DNA from: Callorhinus ursinus | Taxonomy: Eukaryota > Chordata > Mammalia > Carnivora > Otariidae | Length of the DNA stretch: 64,000 bases | NCBI RefSeq assembly: GCF_003265705.1 | Contig: NW_020312788.1 | Span: 5,684,301-5,748,300 of the forward strand | Direction of reading: 5' to 3' | Shown: in pieces, positions 24,825 through 36,300 of the stretch | Numbering within the stretch: the first letter of the stretch is position 1 | Layout: each line of letters begins with the position of its first letter | Translations under genes and position numbers: made by a program | Notes under the pieces: generated by a model | What the model was told of the DNA's origin: nothing | The model's database searches: none | What the model saw: only the letters and a program-made list of their open reading frames with translations

Positions 24825-26060
24825 ATATATAGAACTATGTGGAACTTAAAACTCCTTATAGGCCTCACATGTCAAAAGAATGGATTTTTTTCCTTTGGTG
24901 GTTCCAACCATTCTATAAAATCATGACCCATAGCTTTCACAACCTCTGACACAGCACAACTACCTCTTTATAGAAAAATTATGAGTAAGATAGAAACATA
25001 CTGATGCATCCCCGTACCTGCTATCTCTACCACCACCATCACACAGACACATATAAACACACTGCTCTTCTCAAAGAGACAGAAATGAGATATTTTAAAA
25101 CAATCATACAAAAATAATTTTTCAGTGTTTTAAAATTTTACTTTAAATTGACACAAGTGACAATTACGATTTTTAAATACAGGATTTCTAAACAGCTTTC
25201 TTCCTATTAAGTTGATAACAATAAAAGGGGGATTTAGGGGGAAATCTAAGAAGCAGCAGAGAAAAGCAAGGCTGTTGCATGCAATTTCCAGCTCCTGAGT
25301 CATTCCACCTTTTAGCACAGCTAATGTTACAGGACCAAAAATAATTTAAAATGTGAGTACCTTATACAATATCAACTAGTTTAAATGGCCTATCATCACA
25401 AATCCACTGAAACCTAAGAAAAATCCATTTTCTCAGCAATTAATCTGTTTTTAGTTTTCTCCTTACATCCATACTGGGAGAGGGAGAGGGACTCTACTCT
25501 CATTCCAAGTCTATTAAACACATTACATAAATCTTTCATGGGAGAAATGACTTACATATTTTTTCCTAAAATGGAAAAGAAACCCATAAATAATCCATAC
25601 CATCATTGTTGGCAGGAATTGTTCAGAAGGCCTTTGGGTTCAGAATGTTGGTATGCCTCTGAGGCGTCTATCACAAGGCTCAGCCCTGGGCTTTGGCAAA
25701 GCCACTGCCATGTTAATCTGCTTCATTACATCTCTATAATTTGTTCACCTCATTAAGGAGCAGTATTTCCCTTGTGAGAGGAAGACCCATCCTTCACTTT
25801 GAAAGCTTCACCTTCCAAAGGTACACAAATGTAGTCACAGATGGGCAGTAAAGGTCAGAAAGCCAAATAAATATTAAAATACAGCATGTCAGAGTTGAAT
25901 CTCATTTCAATGCATGAAGATTTAAAGATCTAGGGCAGCTAGAATTAGAGCTATTCAATCTTTTAGATCTAAATCCAAGCTTACAAAGCACACACCTTAT
26001 TTTAATTATCACTAACACAAATAACAATTCATGGATAGATCAAAGCTAGAATCATGTTGC
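24825..26060. other. Unassigned DNA
   Basis: No gene or repeat recognised. It lies immediately downstream, in minus-strand sense, of the possible exon at 26066-26194. Confidence 0.5.
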
Positions 26061-26065
26061 CTTAC

Positions 26066-26194
26066 CTGAAATAAAGGGAATTGTAAATCATAGCACAGAA
26101 TCCATATATGTGGTGAATATAATAGTCTCCACTGCAGTTCTTCAGAATTTTGACTAAAGCAGAAGGTTAAAATTTCACATGTGATCCATCCTCA
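26066..26194 (-). other. Possible non-coding exon with good splice signals
   Basis: On the minus strand, a pyrimidine tract (cttgtttttccttcttcag) ends in AG at 26195. A 129-base segment follows, and a donor CAG|GTAAG then begins at 26065. The donor matches the consensus well. All three frames of the segment contain a stop, one of them at the first codon, so it would be a 5' UTR or lncRNA exon rather than an internal coding exon. The upstream 60 bases on the minus strand carry several CpGs, which are otherwise scarce nearby. This is sequence-pattern inference; I recognise no gene. A pair of splice-like sites can also arise by chance. Confidence 0.25.
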
Positions 26195-26316
26195 CTGAAG
26201 AAGGAAAAACAAGACAGGACGGCTGCAGCATCCTCTCTGCTTCTGCTTTAGCTTTCTGCTCTGACGCTCACTCGATGGTACCCACTGTCTGTTAGAAAGC
26301 AGCATGCTGAATTGAA

Positions 26317-26340
26317 AAATAAATAAATAAATAAATAAAT
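26317..26340. repeat. (AAAT)n microsatellite
   Basis: Six AAAT units. It could be the tail of a lost SINE, but no SINE body adjoins it. Confidence 0.9.
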
Positions 26341-26344
26341 ATAA

Positions 26345-27555
26345 GCCTGCATCTTACATGACAGCTCCATCTCCTGGCCAAAACTGGAACCATTTTCATT
26401 CAAGATCCTTCAGCAACACTGTATTTAGCAAGTTTGATTAAATGGTGTATAGCACATAATTCCACTGTATTTGAAATCAGCTACCTTAATTACTTATAAA
26501 TTAAACATTTAAGAAGCATTATGGTATACATTTTTAAAATTTGTAATCCTACTTTTGGGGTTTAAATTTATTTACATTATATTTAAGCTAAATGGAAGCT
26601 TTTCATAGCATTACAAACCTAATGTTTACCTTAAGACTTACTTAACTTTATTTACTACCTTAAAAAGTAACATGTATCTCCTATAAAATAATTTTAGAAG
26701 CCAAATTTATCTTTACTGGTGCCTCTTCGTGGAGAAGTTGTTTAAATTTTTGTTACTAGAGAAATTCTTTGTTATGTTGTTATTTTTGCTATTGGGAGGC
26801 AACTTTGGAGGATTAAAGTTAATTTTGGACAATGAAATTACTAAAAGGCAAATGAAAATCTTTAGCCAACCCAAGTTCTTAAGATAGTTCAAAATATACG
26901 GATATCAATTTACATGCTATATGAAATTTGATAATTGTAGTAAATGTGTAGTTACACATTCTTAGCGGGATAAGAGAAAAATTATTATGAGAATGCATTT
27001 GGCAAATAACACCAGTTACACTGAGCATATTATGTGTTCAATATAGATCTGTTTAATTAATTTTTCTGTTAGCCATTGTGAAGATCTGGTTCATTCTTAA
27101 ATTTCTAATTCTTTCCACTTTTTCACAATACCATTCAAATCTGGGGACAAGTATATGAACTAAAATTCTCCCTGCTGAGGTCTTTTGATCCTAAAGCCTT
27201 AATCTTTCCCAGCGTTTGCATTAACGCTATCCGTGGTGCTGAAAACCAATTCCAGAACTCGCAGGATTCCAGTCCTTAAACTGGTCTGAAATGTTGTCTT
27301 TGTAATATTTGATATAAATTTTATTTTTAAAAGTCTTATATCATCCAGAATAAATGCCAGTACCTAAGATACGAACATCCAAGTCATATTTTATTCACAG
27401 AATATGTAGTATACATGTTGACTGGAAGCCATAATGCTGATAAATCTATTTAATAAAAACATGATTATCAGTCACACGTGTTTTGATCCTTTATATAATA
27501 CTTCACTCTATCCTTGCTGGGGTCATATTATGTAGCTTGTGCCAGCATTAGTGCC
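26345..27555. other. Unassigned AT-rich DNA
   Basis: No gene or repeat recognised. Confidence 0.5.
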
Positions 27556-27557
27556 CC

Positions 27558-27672
27558 ACTGAATAGATGGAATAGATGAGGATACCCAAGTCCACTTTTT
27601 AGTAACTTCTCCAGAGTTAACTAATAAGCAAGTGAGAAGAACAAATCTGGTTCTCTAAATTTACTATTTCTA
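27558..27672 (+). mobile_element. MIR SINE, ancient
   Basis: 'gatgaggatacccaagtcc', 'agtaacttctccagagtta' and 'taagcaagtgagaagaaca' are diverged forms of the MIR 3' half. Confidence 0.6.
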
Positions 27673-28319
27673 CAATATCATTAAGATACATTAATATTGT
27701 TTTTAAAATGAATTATTAACATTTCACAAAAAAATAAAGTGACTAGTAGGTCACATTATTTAAATATGTATACTCAACTATTTCATTTCTTAAGTTTTCT
27801 GCAAAAACATAGGATACTGTTATATATTCTCAGGGCACATAAATCATGATCATTCTTCTCAAATTTTCCATCAAAGCACTCCTAATGGCCAAGAAGCTTG
27901 AACTCATCATATTAGAGCTTGAGATGTCACAAGCATGAAATATCATTGATTTACCTTTAAAATCATGGGAATTTTGTAATAATTTATATAGCATTTAAAT
28001 ATTTTTCTTAAAATGTGAATCATTTTTCCCATTGTTTTGAGGGTAAATTTTACCCTTTAGGAAAATGTGTCTAACTTACTCTGGGACTTTGTGTACTTCC
28101 AGGTATGCCACTGCATACAATATCCCAGGCTGAGGATCATGAAATGATGTGATGTAAAACAACTTATCTCAGCAAATAGATAATTATTTAAAATATTTTT
28201 TGTGTATTCCTTTCCAGCATATAACTTAATTTTGATGAATCACAAAACATAGAATTCAATATTAATAGGTTATACCTTTTAAAAAATTATGAAATATATT
28301 TGCATTCTTCATTTTTAGC
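27673..28319. other. Unassigned AT-rich DNA
   Basis: No gene or repeat recognised. Confidence 0.5.
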
Positions 28320-28990
28320 ATGCTCTTGTCAGTGTCACTGTGGTAAATTGTAAACATTGTCACAATCCTTTCCTCCTCTCTTATTCATGTTGTTTGCAAT
28401 GTGACTACTATTAGGAGATGGAGATTATCTTTCCATTTTTTATCTGGGCTGACCTCATGATTTAGCAAAAGAATATAGTGGAAGTGATACTGTTCCAGTG
28501 TCAAGTCTAGGCCTCAAAATTTCTTAAACGTCTTTTTTTTAAGATTTTATTTATTTATTTGAGAGAGAGAGAGAGAGAGACAGCAGGGGAAGGAGCAGAG
28601 GGAAAGGGACAAACAGACTACACTGAGCACGGAGCCTGACATTGAGCTTGATCCCATGACCCTGAGATCATGACCTGAGCCAAAATCAGGAGTCAGATGC
28701 TTAACCGACTGAGCCATCCAGGCACCCCTAGGCCTCAAAATTTCTTGCATGCTTCTGCTTATTTTCTTGGAACCCTCCCTGGCCACCATATGAAAAAGTC
28801 TGGGCTGCCTGATAGAAGACATGAAACCACATGGAGTAGACACAGGTTTCCTTGCTGTAAACTTCCAAGAACAGCTAGCCCCAAGCTGACCTGTCAGCCA
28901 TTGCAGGTGAATGAACAAATCCAGCTAAGACCAGCTAAGTCTAACCAGGATTAGCAGAACCAAAAAACCATGAACTAACTAAATGTTCAT
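28320..28990 (+). mobile_element. Ancient LTR-like remnant split by a SINE
   Basis: The two flanks of the Can-SINE at 28526-28727 join into one old repeat-like unit. 'ccaagctgacctgtcagcc' and 'aatccagctaagaccagcta' resemble the middle of an ancient mammalian LTR. The terminal ends are not visible and the family is uncertain. There is no coding content. Confidence 0.35.
28526..28727 (-). mobile_element. Can-SINE, full length
   Basis: Minus-strand copy with a (GA)n stretch at 28561-28580, the complement of the CT-rich segment. A perfect 19-bp target-site duplication, ctaggcctcaaaatttctt, lies at 28507-28525 and 28728-28746. Confidence 0.96.
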
Positions 28991-29079
28991 TTGGGGATGG
29001 TTTGTAATATTCCAGACCCAATTTCTTCCTGCTCAATTCAATGTTACATTTTTCAATCATAATATTTGAAAGCATTTGA

Positions 29080-30235
29080 AAAGTTTGCTTATTTCCTCTT
29101 TCTTGAAATACTTTCCTCATTTGCCTTTGCTTGGCACCATTCTATAGTCTACTTCTACACATGGCTGCGGCTTCTCAGTGCCTTTTGCTGCTTTTCCTCT
29201 CCATTATCCTACCTTTGAACATTGACATGCCCCAGAAAAAAGTCTTTGACAACTTCCAAATTATTGCTCTAGCTTGGTCCTCACTCCTGAACTATAGACT
29301 TATAATCAAATGCCATTTAACATATTCGTTCTCTATTAATATGTCTAGAATGAGCTTCTGCATCTCTTGTAATATTCACCATCTTGGGTAATAGCAATTC
29401 CATCTTTTAATAATGTTAATCCAAAACTCTAATGTCACCTTTGACTCTTCTCCTACTTTCATACTCCACATCTAATCAATTTGTGAGTACTGTTAGTTTC
29501 TCTTTTGAAATGTATCCAGAATCAAACTCACTACTTTACTATTTTATCTTGGCATAAACCAGCATCATTGTATTTTGTATCTTTGCAATATCTTCTTAAC
29601 TAGTTTCTTTCTCTATTTCTTCTCTTGCCTTTGCTACTAGCTATTCTTAACACAGAAACTGAAGTCATCCTATTAAACTGTACATCATATAATGTACTCC
29701 TCTTTTCAAAACTTTCCAGCAGCTCTCCATCTCCCTCAGAATAAAGCCAAAGCCTGACCAAAATGCTCACAGTGTTCTGAGCACTCTGGGCCTCTTTACC
29801 TCTCTAATTTATTCTCTAGTTACTCAACCTCACTCACGCTACTCCAACCACTCCAGTGTGTTTGCTTGTTACTCAAACATGGCAGCAATGTTCCTTCTTC
29901 AATAGGTTTCCATCTTTTGATCTCTTTGCCTGGAATGCTCTTCTATGGGTTTCTCATGGCTCACTTTCTCTGCCATTCTGGTCATGGCTCAGAATGACCT
30001 CCTCAGTAAAGCTAGCCCTGATCCCTACCACTACACCCTACTTCCTCTGTTTTTATTTTTTTCCTGTATTACTTAGCTGACATACTATACATTCTGTGTG
30101 TCTCTGCTAAGAAAAATGTAATTTCCATGAAGGCAGAGATGTTTGTCTGTTTTGTTCATTGCTATAAACCTGGTTCATAAAAAAGTACCTGGAACATCAA
30201 AGCTGTCCAAATAATGAATGAATTAGGCACAGAAT
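29080..30235 (+). mobile_element. L2 LINE, 3' third
   Basis: A good sense L2 copy. Blocks include 'aatgtcacctttgactcttc', 'cagcagctctccatctccct', 'cagaataaagccaaagcctg', 'tttgcctggaatgctcttct' and the terminal 'gaaggcagagatgtttgtct', then 'tggttcataaaaaagtacct'. It encodes the C-terminal part of the L2 reverse-transcriptase ORF with many stops. The 3' end near 30235 is the true L2 end. Confidence 0.8.
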
Positions 30236-30735
30236 ATGCATATCATTTTTTATTACTATATCATGGAAAAGTTATATTTTTATGTGTGGATTCCATGTTT
30301 TCATTAAGAGAGTGTGAAATCAATGTGGTAAATAGCACGCCTTTGATTAAATTATCATCCAAAATCTTAACAGAAAGCTGAACTTACAGTGGGTATTCAA
30401 TAAATATGTTGGGTTAATTATATAAATATTAAAAGTAGACCAACTATGCTCTACAACTGTTTTCAATGGAGTTCTAAAATAATTTTGGTAAAATATCATT
30501 GAACAACTCTTATTTCATATTAGCATTTTTTTGTCACTTTGAAAAAGACTTTGAAGAAACTTTGAGGAGATTATTACTTTATTTTTATTAAAAATGTTTA
30601 TTCTAATCTAGAATATATATATGAGACAGAATATACATATATTCATATATATGTATTCTGAAATCAACTTGACTTGATATTCTTTTAGCTAGCAACAGTA
30701 AACCAATAAAACATAATTTCTTAATGATACATCTT
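30236..30735. other. Unassigned AT-rich DNA with near-palindrome
   Basis: No gene recognised. 30630-30661 is an AT-rich inverted repeat with arms of about 15 bases. Confidence 0.5.
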
Positions 30736-30744
30736 TCTGGCACT

Positions 30745-30926
30745 ATTTTTTTTTAAGATTTTATTTATTTATTTGGCAGAGAGGGAACACAAGCATGGGG
30801 AGTGGAAGAGGGAGAAGCAGGTTTCCCACTGAGCAGGGAGCCCCATGCGGGGCTTGATCCCAGGACCCTGAGATCATGACCTGAGCTGAAGGCAGACATT
30901 TAACGACTGAGCCAGCCAGGTGCCCC
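30745..30926 (-). mobile_element. Can-SINE, lacking most of the CT segment
   Basis: Minus-strand copy with only a short GA stretch. The 9-bp target-site duplication tctggcact lies at 30736-30744 and 30927-30935. Confidence 0.94.
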
Positions 30927-31017
30927 TCTGGCACTGTTTTAATCATAAGATCTATAGTCTTATTTTCGGAGCTTGATTTTCAAAATTACTTTAACTTTTA
31001 GGGATAAAAGCAAGTGT

Positions 31018-31365
31018 AGTCATTAATTTTATGTGTCAACTTAACTGGTTAAGGGAGCCCAGAGTAAACATTATTTATGGGTGTATCTGTGAGAGTGTTT
31101 CTGGATGAGATGAGCATTTGAACTAGTGGATTCAGTAAAGCAGACTGCCCTCTCCAGTGTGGGTGGGCGTCATCCAATCTGTTGAGGGCCTAATTAGAAC
31201 AAAAGGTAAAAGAAAAATGAATTATCCCTTTTTTTCTTCTGCCTTCTTGCTTAAGCTGAAACTTCTCATCTTCCCTCAGGATGGGATTTGCACCATTGGC
31301 TGCATCGGTTCTTGGGCTTTTGGACTCAGACTGAATTACTCCACTGGCTTTCCTGGGTCTCCAGC
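31018..31365 (+). mobile_element. Ancient interspersed repeat, family name uncertain
   Basis: The order 'attaattttatgtgtcaact', 'gtttctggatgagatgagca', 'gtgggtgggcgtcatccaat' and 'ttggactcagactgaattac' is that of a very common ancient mammalian repeat. I recognise it but cannot name it safely. It ends where the TG/TA repeat begins. Confidence 0.6.
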
Positions 31366-31565
31366 TTTGTGTGTGTGTGTATATATATATATATTATATG
31401 TATTTATATATTTAAGCACATATTTTGTATAAAATATATATGTAATTTATATACATTTAATATATTTTATATGTTTGTTATATATAGCTACATGTATTAT
31501 ATATTATTCTATATTTTGTGAATTATATATAATAATATTATAATAATCATTAAATATCATTTTAC
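31365..31565. repeat. (TG)n(TA)n and AT-rich low-complexity tract
   Basis: A short (TG)7 run passes into (TA)n, followed by 170 bases almost wholly A/T with many 'tatat' self-complementary stretches. Confidence 0.9.
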
Positions 31566-31880
31566 ACATTTATATGTATGTTTGACCAAAACTTGTACAA
31601 TTCAAGAAGTGGAGAAAGACAGTCTAGTATGGACCTAATATTTGTTTTACATTTTTCTTGCATCAATTCTTCACATATAAAATACCTACACTGTAGAAAT
31701 ACAACCAAGGAAACACCTGAAAAGAACAATTTAATAATTTATAGTTTTAGTCACATTGAAACATGTCAATCTCTTTTAAATTATTGGTTGCCAACTTCAA
31801 GACAGTTTTAAAAAGTTGAACTTTATATCTAATGTTTTTCCTGTAGCATTACCATTAGGGCATCACAGACCTTCAAGCTA
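31566..31880. other. Unassigned DNA
   Basis: No gene or repeat recognised. Confidence 0.5.
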
Positions 31881-31896
31881 GAAAAGGCAGATTTTT

Positions 31897-32055
31897 CGTC
31901 TGCCTTCGGCTCAGGTCATGATCTCCAAGTCCTGGGAACGAGCCCCACATCAGGATCCCAGCTCAGCGGGGAGTCTGCTTCTCCCTCTCCCTCTGCCTCT
32001 CTGTCTCTCTCTCTCTCTGTTAAATAAATAAATAAATCTAAAAAAAAAAAGAAAA
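31897..32055 (+). mobile_element. Can-SINE, 5'-truncated
   Basis: The copy starts at 'cgtctgccttcggctcagg', so the first ~35 bases of the tRNA-like head with the pol III A box are missing. CT segment and tail are present. Target-site duplication gaaaaggcagattttt lies at 31881-31896 and 32056-32071, which shows that the truncation happened during insertion. Confidence 0.94.
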
Positions 32056-32289
32056 GAAAAGGCAGATTTTTTTATACCATGTTCAAAGACTTCTAAAACT
32101 GATAGAAAAAAAGGGTAGCTTATCATACTAGTTCCAGTTAGTACGAATTGACGTTTACTAGTATGCTATCAAATGATGGATGAAGAAATAAAGGAGCAGT
32201 ACAAATTCGGCCGTCAAAAGCATATAATTTCCATAAACAAAATATTACAAACAGAATATGTGCCATAATCTTTTGAAAGAGGAGGCATT

Positions 32290-32514
32290 ACAAATAATTT
32301 TAGCAATGGCTAATGTTTGTTGAGTACTTTTTATGTGCCAACCAGTGTGCTAGGCACTTTGCAAAGATTATCTCATTAAATTCCCACAACAGGTCTGTGA
32401 ACTAAATTTTTTTTCTTCCCTCATGAAGATGAAGAAAATAAACGTAAAAATCCTACAGTTTACTAGCTCTGTCTTGTGTCTGGAACTCCAATTCAGACCT
32501 TTGTTCTCAATGGT
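32290..32514 (+). mobile_element. MIR SINE, ancient
   Basis: 'gttgagtactttttatgtgc', 'gtgtgctaggcactttgcaa', 'gattatctcattaaattccc' and 'aattcagacctttgttctca' give a nearly complete MIR in sense orientation. The L1 at 32527 inserted at its 3' end. Confidence 0.8.
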
Positions 32515-32526
32515 CAGGTTCTATTT
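32515..32526. repeat. Target-site duplication, 3' side of full-length L1
   Basis: caggttctattt, identical to 40171-40182. Confidence 0.93.
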
Positions 32527-32580
32527 TTTTTTTATTATGTTATGTTAATCACCATACATTACACCATTAGTTTTTTTTTT

Positions 32581-32770
32581 TTTTAAAGATTTTATTTATT
32601 TACTTGAGAGAGAGAATGAGAGATAGAGAGCACGAGAGGGGAGAGGGTCAGAGGGAGAAGCAGACTCCCCGCTGAGCAGGGAGCCCGATGCAGGACTCGA
32701 TCCCGGGACTCCAGGATCATGACCTGAGCCGAAGGCAGTCGCTTAACCAACTGAGCCACCCAGGCGCCCC
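32581..32770 (-). mobile_element. Can-SINE in the L1 3' UTR
   Basis: Full-length copy with GA-rich segment, ending at 'cacccaggcgcccc'. It inserted beside a T run: the word cattag plus T's is repeated at 32565-32580 and 32771-32786. It has the same strand as the host L1. Confidence 0.93.
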
Positions 32771-32817
32771 CATTAGTTTTTTTTTTAATTTTTTATTGTT
32801 ATGTTAATCACCATATA

Positions 32818-33163
32818 TTACATCATTAGTTTTTGATGCAGTGTTCCATGATTCATTGTTTGTTCATAACACCCAGTGCTCCATGCAGAACGTGCCCTCC
32901 TCAATACCCATCACCAGGCTAACCCATCCCCCTACACCCCTCCTCTCTAGAACCCTCAGTTTGTTTTTCAGAGTCCATCATCTCTCATGGTTACATCATT
33001 AGTTTTTGATATAGTGTTCCATGATTCATTGTTTGCATATAACACCCAGTGCTCCATACAGTACGTGCCCTCTTTAATACCCATCACCAGGCTAACACAT
33101 CCCCCCACCCCCCTCCCCTCTAGAACCCTCAGTTTGTTTCTCAGATTCCATAGTCTCTCATGG
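32818..33163 (-). repeat. 173-bp tandem duplication in the L1 3' UTR
   Basis: Two head-to-tail units, 32818-32990 and 32991-33163. Both begin ttacatcattagtttttgat and end tctctcatgg on the + strand, with equal length and scattered substitutions between them. The L1 at 55610-56293 has only one such unit. Confidence 0.92.
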
Positions 33164-33386
33164 TTTGTCTCCCCCACCGATTTCCCCCCCTTCATTTCTC
33201 CCTTCCTACTATCTTTTTCTTTTTTTAACATATAATGTATTATTTTTTTCAGAGGTACAGGTCTGTGATTCAACAGTCTTACACAATTCACAGTGCTCAC
33301 CATAGCACATACCCTCCCCAATGTCTATCACCCAGCCACCCCATCCTTCCAGCAACCCTCAGTTTGTTTCCTCAGATTAAGATTCC

Positions 33387-36300
33387 TCATATCAGTGAGA
33401 TCATATGACACATGACTTTCTCTGATTGACTTATTTTGCTCAGCATAATACCCTCCAGTTCCATCCATGTCGTTGCAAATGGCAAGATTTCATTCCTTTC
33501 GATGGCTGCATAATTTTCCATTGTATATATATACCACATCTTCTTTACCCATTCATCTGTAGATGGACAGCTTGGCTCTTTCCATAGTTTGGCTATTGTG
33601 GACATTGCTGCTATAAACATTGGGAAGCACGTACCCCTTCCGATAACTACATTTGCATCTTTGGAGTAAATACCCAGTAATGCAATTGCTGGGTCATAGG
33701 GCAGCTCTATTTTCAACTTTTTGAGGAAACTTCATACTGTTTTCCAGAGTGGTTGCACCAGCTTGCATTCCCACCAACAGTGTAGGAGGGTTCCCCTTTC
33801 TCCACATCCCCGCCAACATCTGTCATTTCCTGACTTGTTAATTTTAGCCATTCTTGCTGGTGTGAGGTGATGTCTCATTGAGGTTTTGATTTGGATTTCC
33901 CTGACGCTGAGCGATGTTGAGCACTTTTTCATGTGTCTATTGGCCATTTGGATGTCTTCTTTGGAAAAATGTCTGTTCATGTCTTCTGCCCATTTCTTGA
34001 TTGGATTATTTGTTCTTTGGCAGTTGAGTTTGATAAGTTCTTTATGGATTTTGGACACTAGCCCTTTATCTGATATGTCATTTGCAAATATCTTCTCCCA
34101 TTCTGCTGGTTGTCTTTTGGTTTTGTGGACTGTTTCTTTTGCTGTGCAAAAGCTTTTCATCTTGATGAAGTCCCAATAGTTCATTTTTGCCCTTGCTTCC
34201 CTTGCCTTTGGCGATGTGTCTAAGAAGAAGGTGCTGTGGCTGAGGTCGAAGAGGTTGCTGCCTGTGTTCTCCTTTAGGACTTTGATGGACTCCGGTCTTA
34301 CATTTAGGTCTTTCAACCATTTGGAGTCTATTTTTGTGTGTAGTATAAGGAAATGGTCCAGTTTCATTCTTCTGCATGTGGCTGTCCAATTTTCCCAAAA
34401 CCATTTGTTGAAGAGACTGTCTTTTTTCCATTGGACGTTCTTTCCTGCTTTGTTGAAGATTAGTTGACCATAGCGTCGAGGGTCCATTCTGGGCTCTCTA
34501 TTCTGTTCCATTGATCTATGTGTCTGTTCTTGTGCCAGTACCACACTGTCTTGATGATTACAGCTTTGTAATAGAGCTTGAAGTCCGGAATTGTGATGCC
34601 ACCAGCTTTGCTTTACTTTTTCAACATTCCTCTGGCTATTCAGGGTCTTTTCTGGACCATACAAATTTTAGGATTATTTGTTCAATTTCTTTGAAAAAAG
34701 TTGATGGTATTTTGATAGAGATTACATTGAATGTGTGGATTGCTCTAGATAGCATTGACATCTTCACAATATTTGTTCTTCCAATCCATGAGCATGGAAC
34801 GTTTTTCCCTTTCTTTGTGTCTTTCTGAATTTCATTCATGAGTATTTATTATAGTTTTCTGAGTACAGATTCTTTGCCTCCTTGGTAAGATTTATTCCTA
34901 GGTATCTTATGGTTTTGGGCGCAATTGTAAGTGAGATCGACTCCTTAATTTCTCTTTCTTCTGTCTTGTGTTGGTGTATAGGAATGCCACTGATTTCTGT
35001 GCATTGATTTTATATCCTGCCACTTTACTGAATTCCTGTATGAGTTCTAGCAGTTTTGGGGTGGAGTCTTTTGGGTTTTCCACATAAAGTATCATATCAT
35101 CTGCAAACAGTGAGAGTTTGACTTCTCTGCCAATTCGGATGTCTTTTATTTCTTTTTGTTGTCTGATTGCTGTGGCTAGGACTTCTAGTACTATGTTGAA
35201 TAGCAGGGGTGAAAGTGGACATCCCTGCCATGTTCCTGACCTTAGGGGAAAGGCTCTCAGTTTTTCCCCATTGAGAATGATATTCACTGTGGGTTTTTCA
35301 TAGATGGCCTTTATGGTATTGAGGTATGTACACTCTATCCCTACACTCTGAAGACTTTTAATCAAGAAAGGATGCTGTACTTTGTCAAATGCCTTTTCTG
35401 CATCTATTGAGAGGATCGTATGGTTCCTGTTCTTTCTTTTATTAATGTATTGTATCACACTGATTGATCTGCGGATGTTGAACCAATCTTGGCAGCCCAG
35501 GGATAAATCCCACTTGGTCATGGTGAATAATCCTTTTAATATACTGTTGGATCCTATTGGCTAGTATTTTGGTGAGAATTTTTGCATCCATGTTCATCAA
35601 GGATATTGGTCTGTAATTCTCCTTTTTGATGGGGTCTTTGTCTGGTTTTGGGATCAAGGTAATGCTGGCCTCATAAAACGAGTTTGGAAGTTTTCCTTCC
35701 ATTTCTATTTTTTGGAACAGTTTCAGAAGAATAGGTATTAATTCTTCTTTAAATGTCTGATAGAATTCCCCTGGGAAGTCATCTGGCCCTGGGCTTTTGT
35801 TTCTTGGGAGATTTTTGATGACTGTTTCAATTTCCTTAGTGGTTATAGGTCTGTTCAGGTTTTCTATTTCTTCCTGGTTCAGTTTTGGTAGTTGATACTT
35901 CTCTAGGAATGCATCCATTTCTTCCAGATTATCTAATTTGCTGCCATATAGTTGCTCATAATATACTCTTATAATTGTTTGTTTTTCTTTGGTGTTGGTT
36001 GTGATCTCTCCTCTTTCATTCATGATTTTGCTGATTTGGGTCATTTCTCTTTTCTTTTTGATAAGTCTGGCCAGGGGTTTATCAATCTTGTTAATTTTTT
36101 CAAAGAACCAGCTCCTTGTTTCGTTGATCTGTTCTATTGTTCCTTTGGTTTCTATTTCATTGATTTCTGCTCTGATCTTTATTATTTCTCTTCTCCTGCT
36201 GGGTTTAGGCTTTATTTGCTTTTCTTTCTCAGGCTCCTTTAGGTGTAGGGTTAGGTTGTGTATTTGAGACCTTTCTTGTTTCTTGAGAAAGGCTTGTGTT

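Larger units (their letters stand above)
32527..33386 (-). other. L1 3' UTR with repeated modules
   Basis: Non-coding. Reading from the ORF2 stop: a first module whose + strand copy (33240-33386) carries 'ggtacaggtctgtgattcaa' and 'ccctcagtttgtttcctcag', then an internal A-rich stretch at about 33222-33247. Next come two tandem 173-bp units (33163-32991 and 32990-32818), an A-rich stretch broken by a Can-SINE, and a partial third copy of the terminal words ('gttaatcaccatacattaca') at 32540-32564. Confidence 0.85.

Noticed and set aside
28561..28954. Open frames across the Can-SINE at 28.5 kb as an exon
   Set aside because: The frames read straight through SINE sequence and its border, and have no splice-site support.
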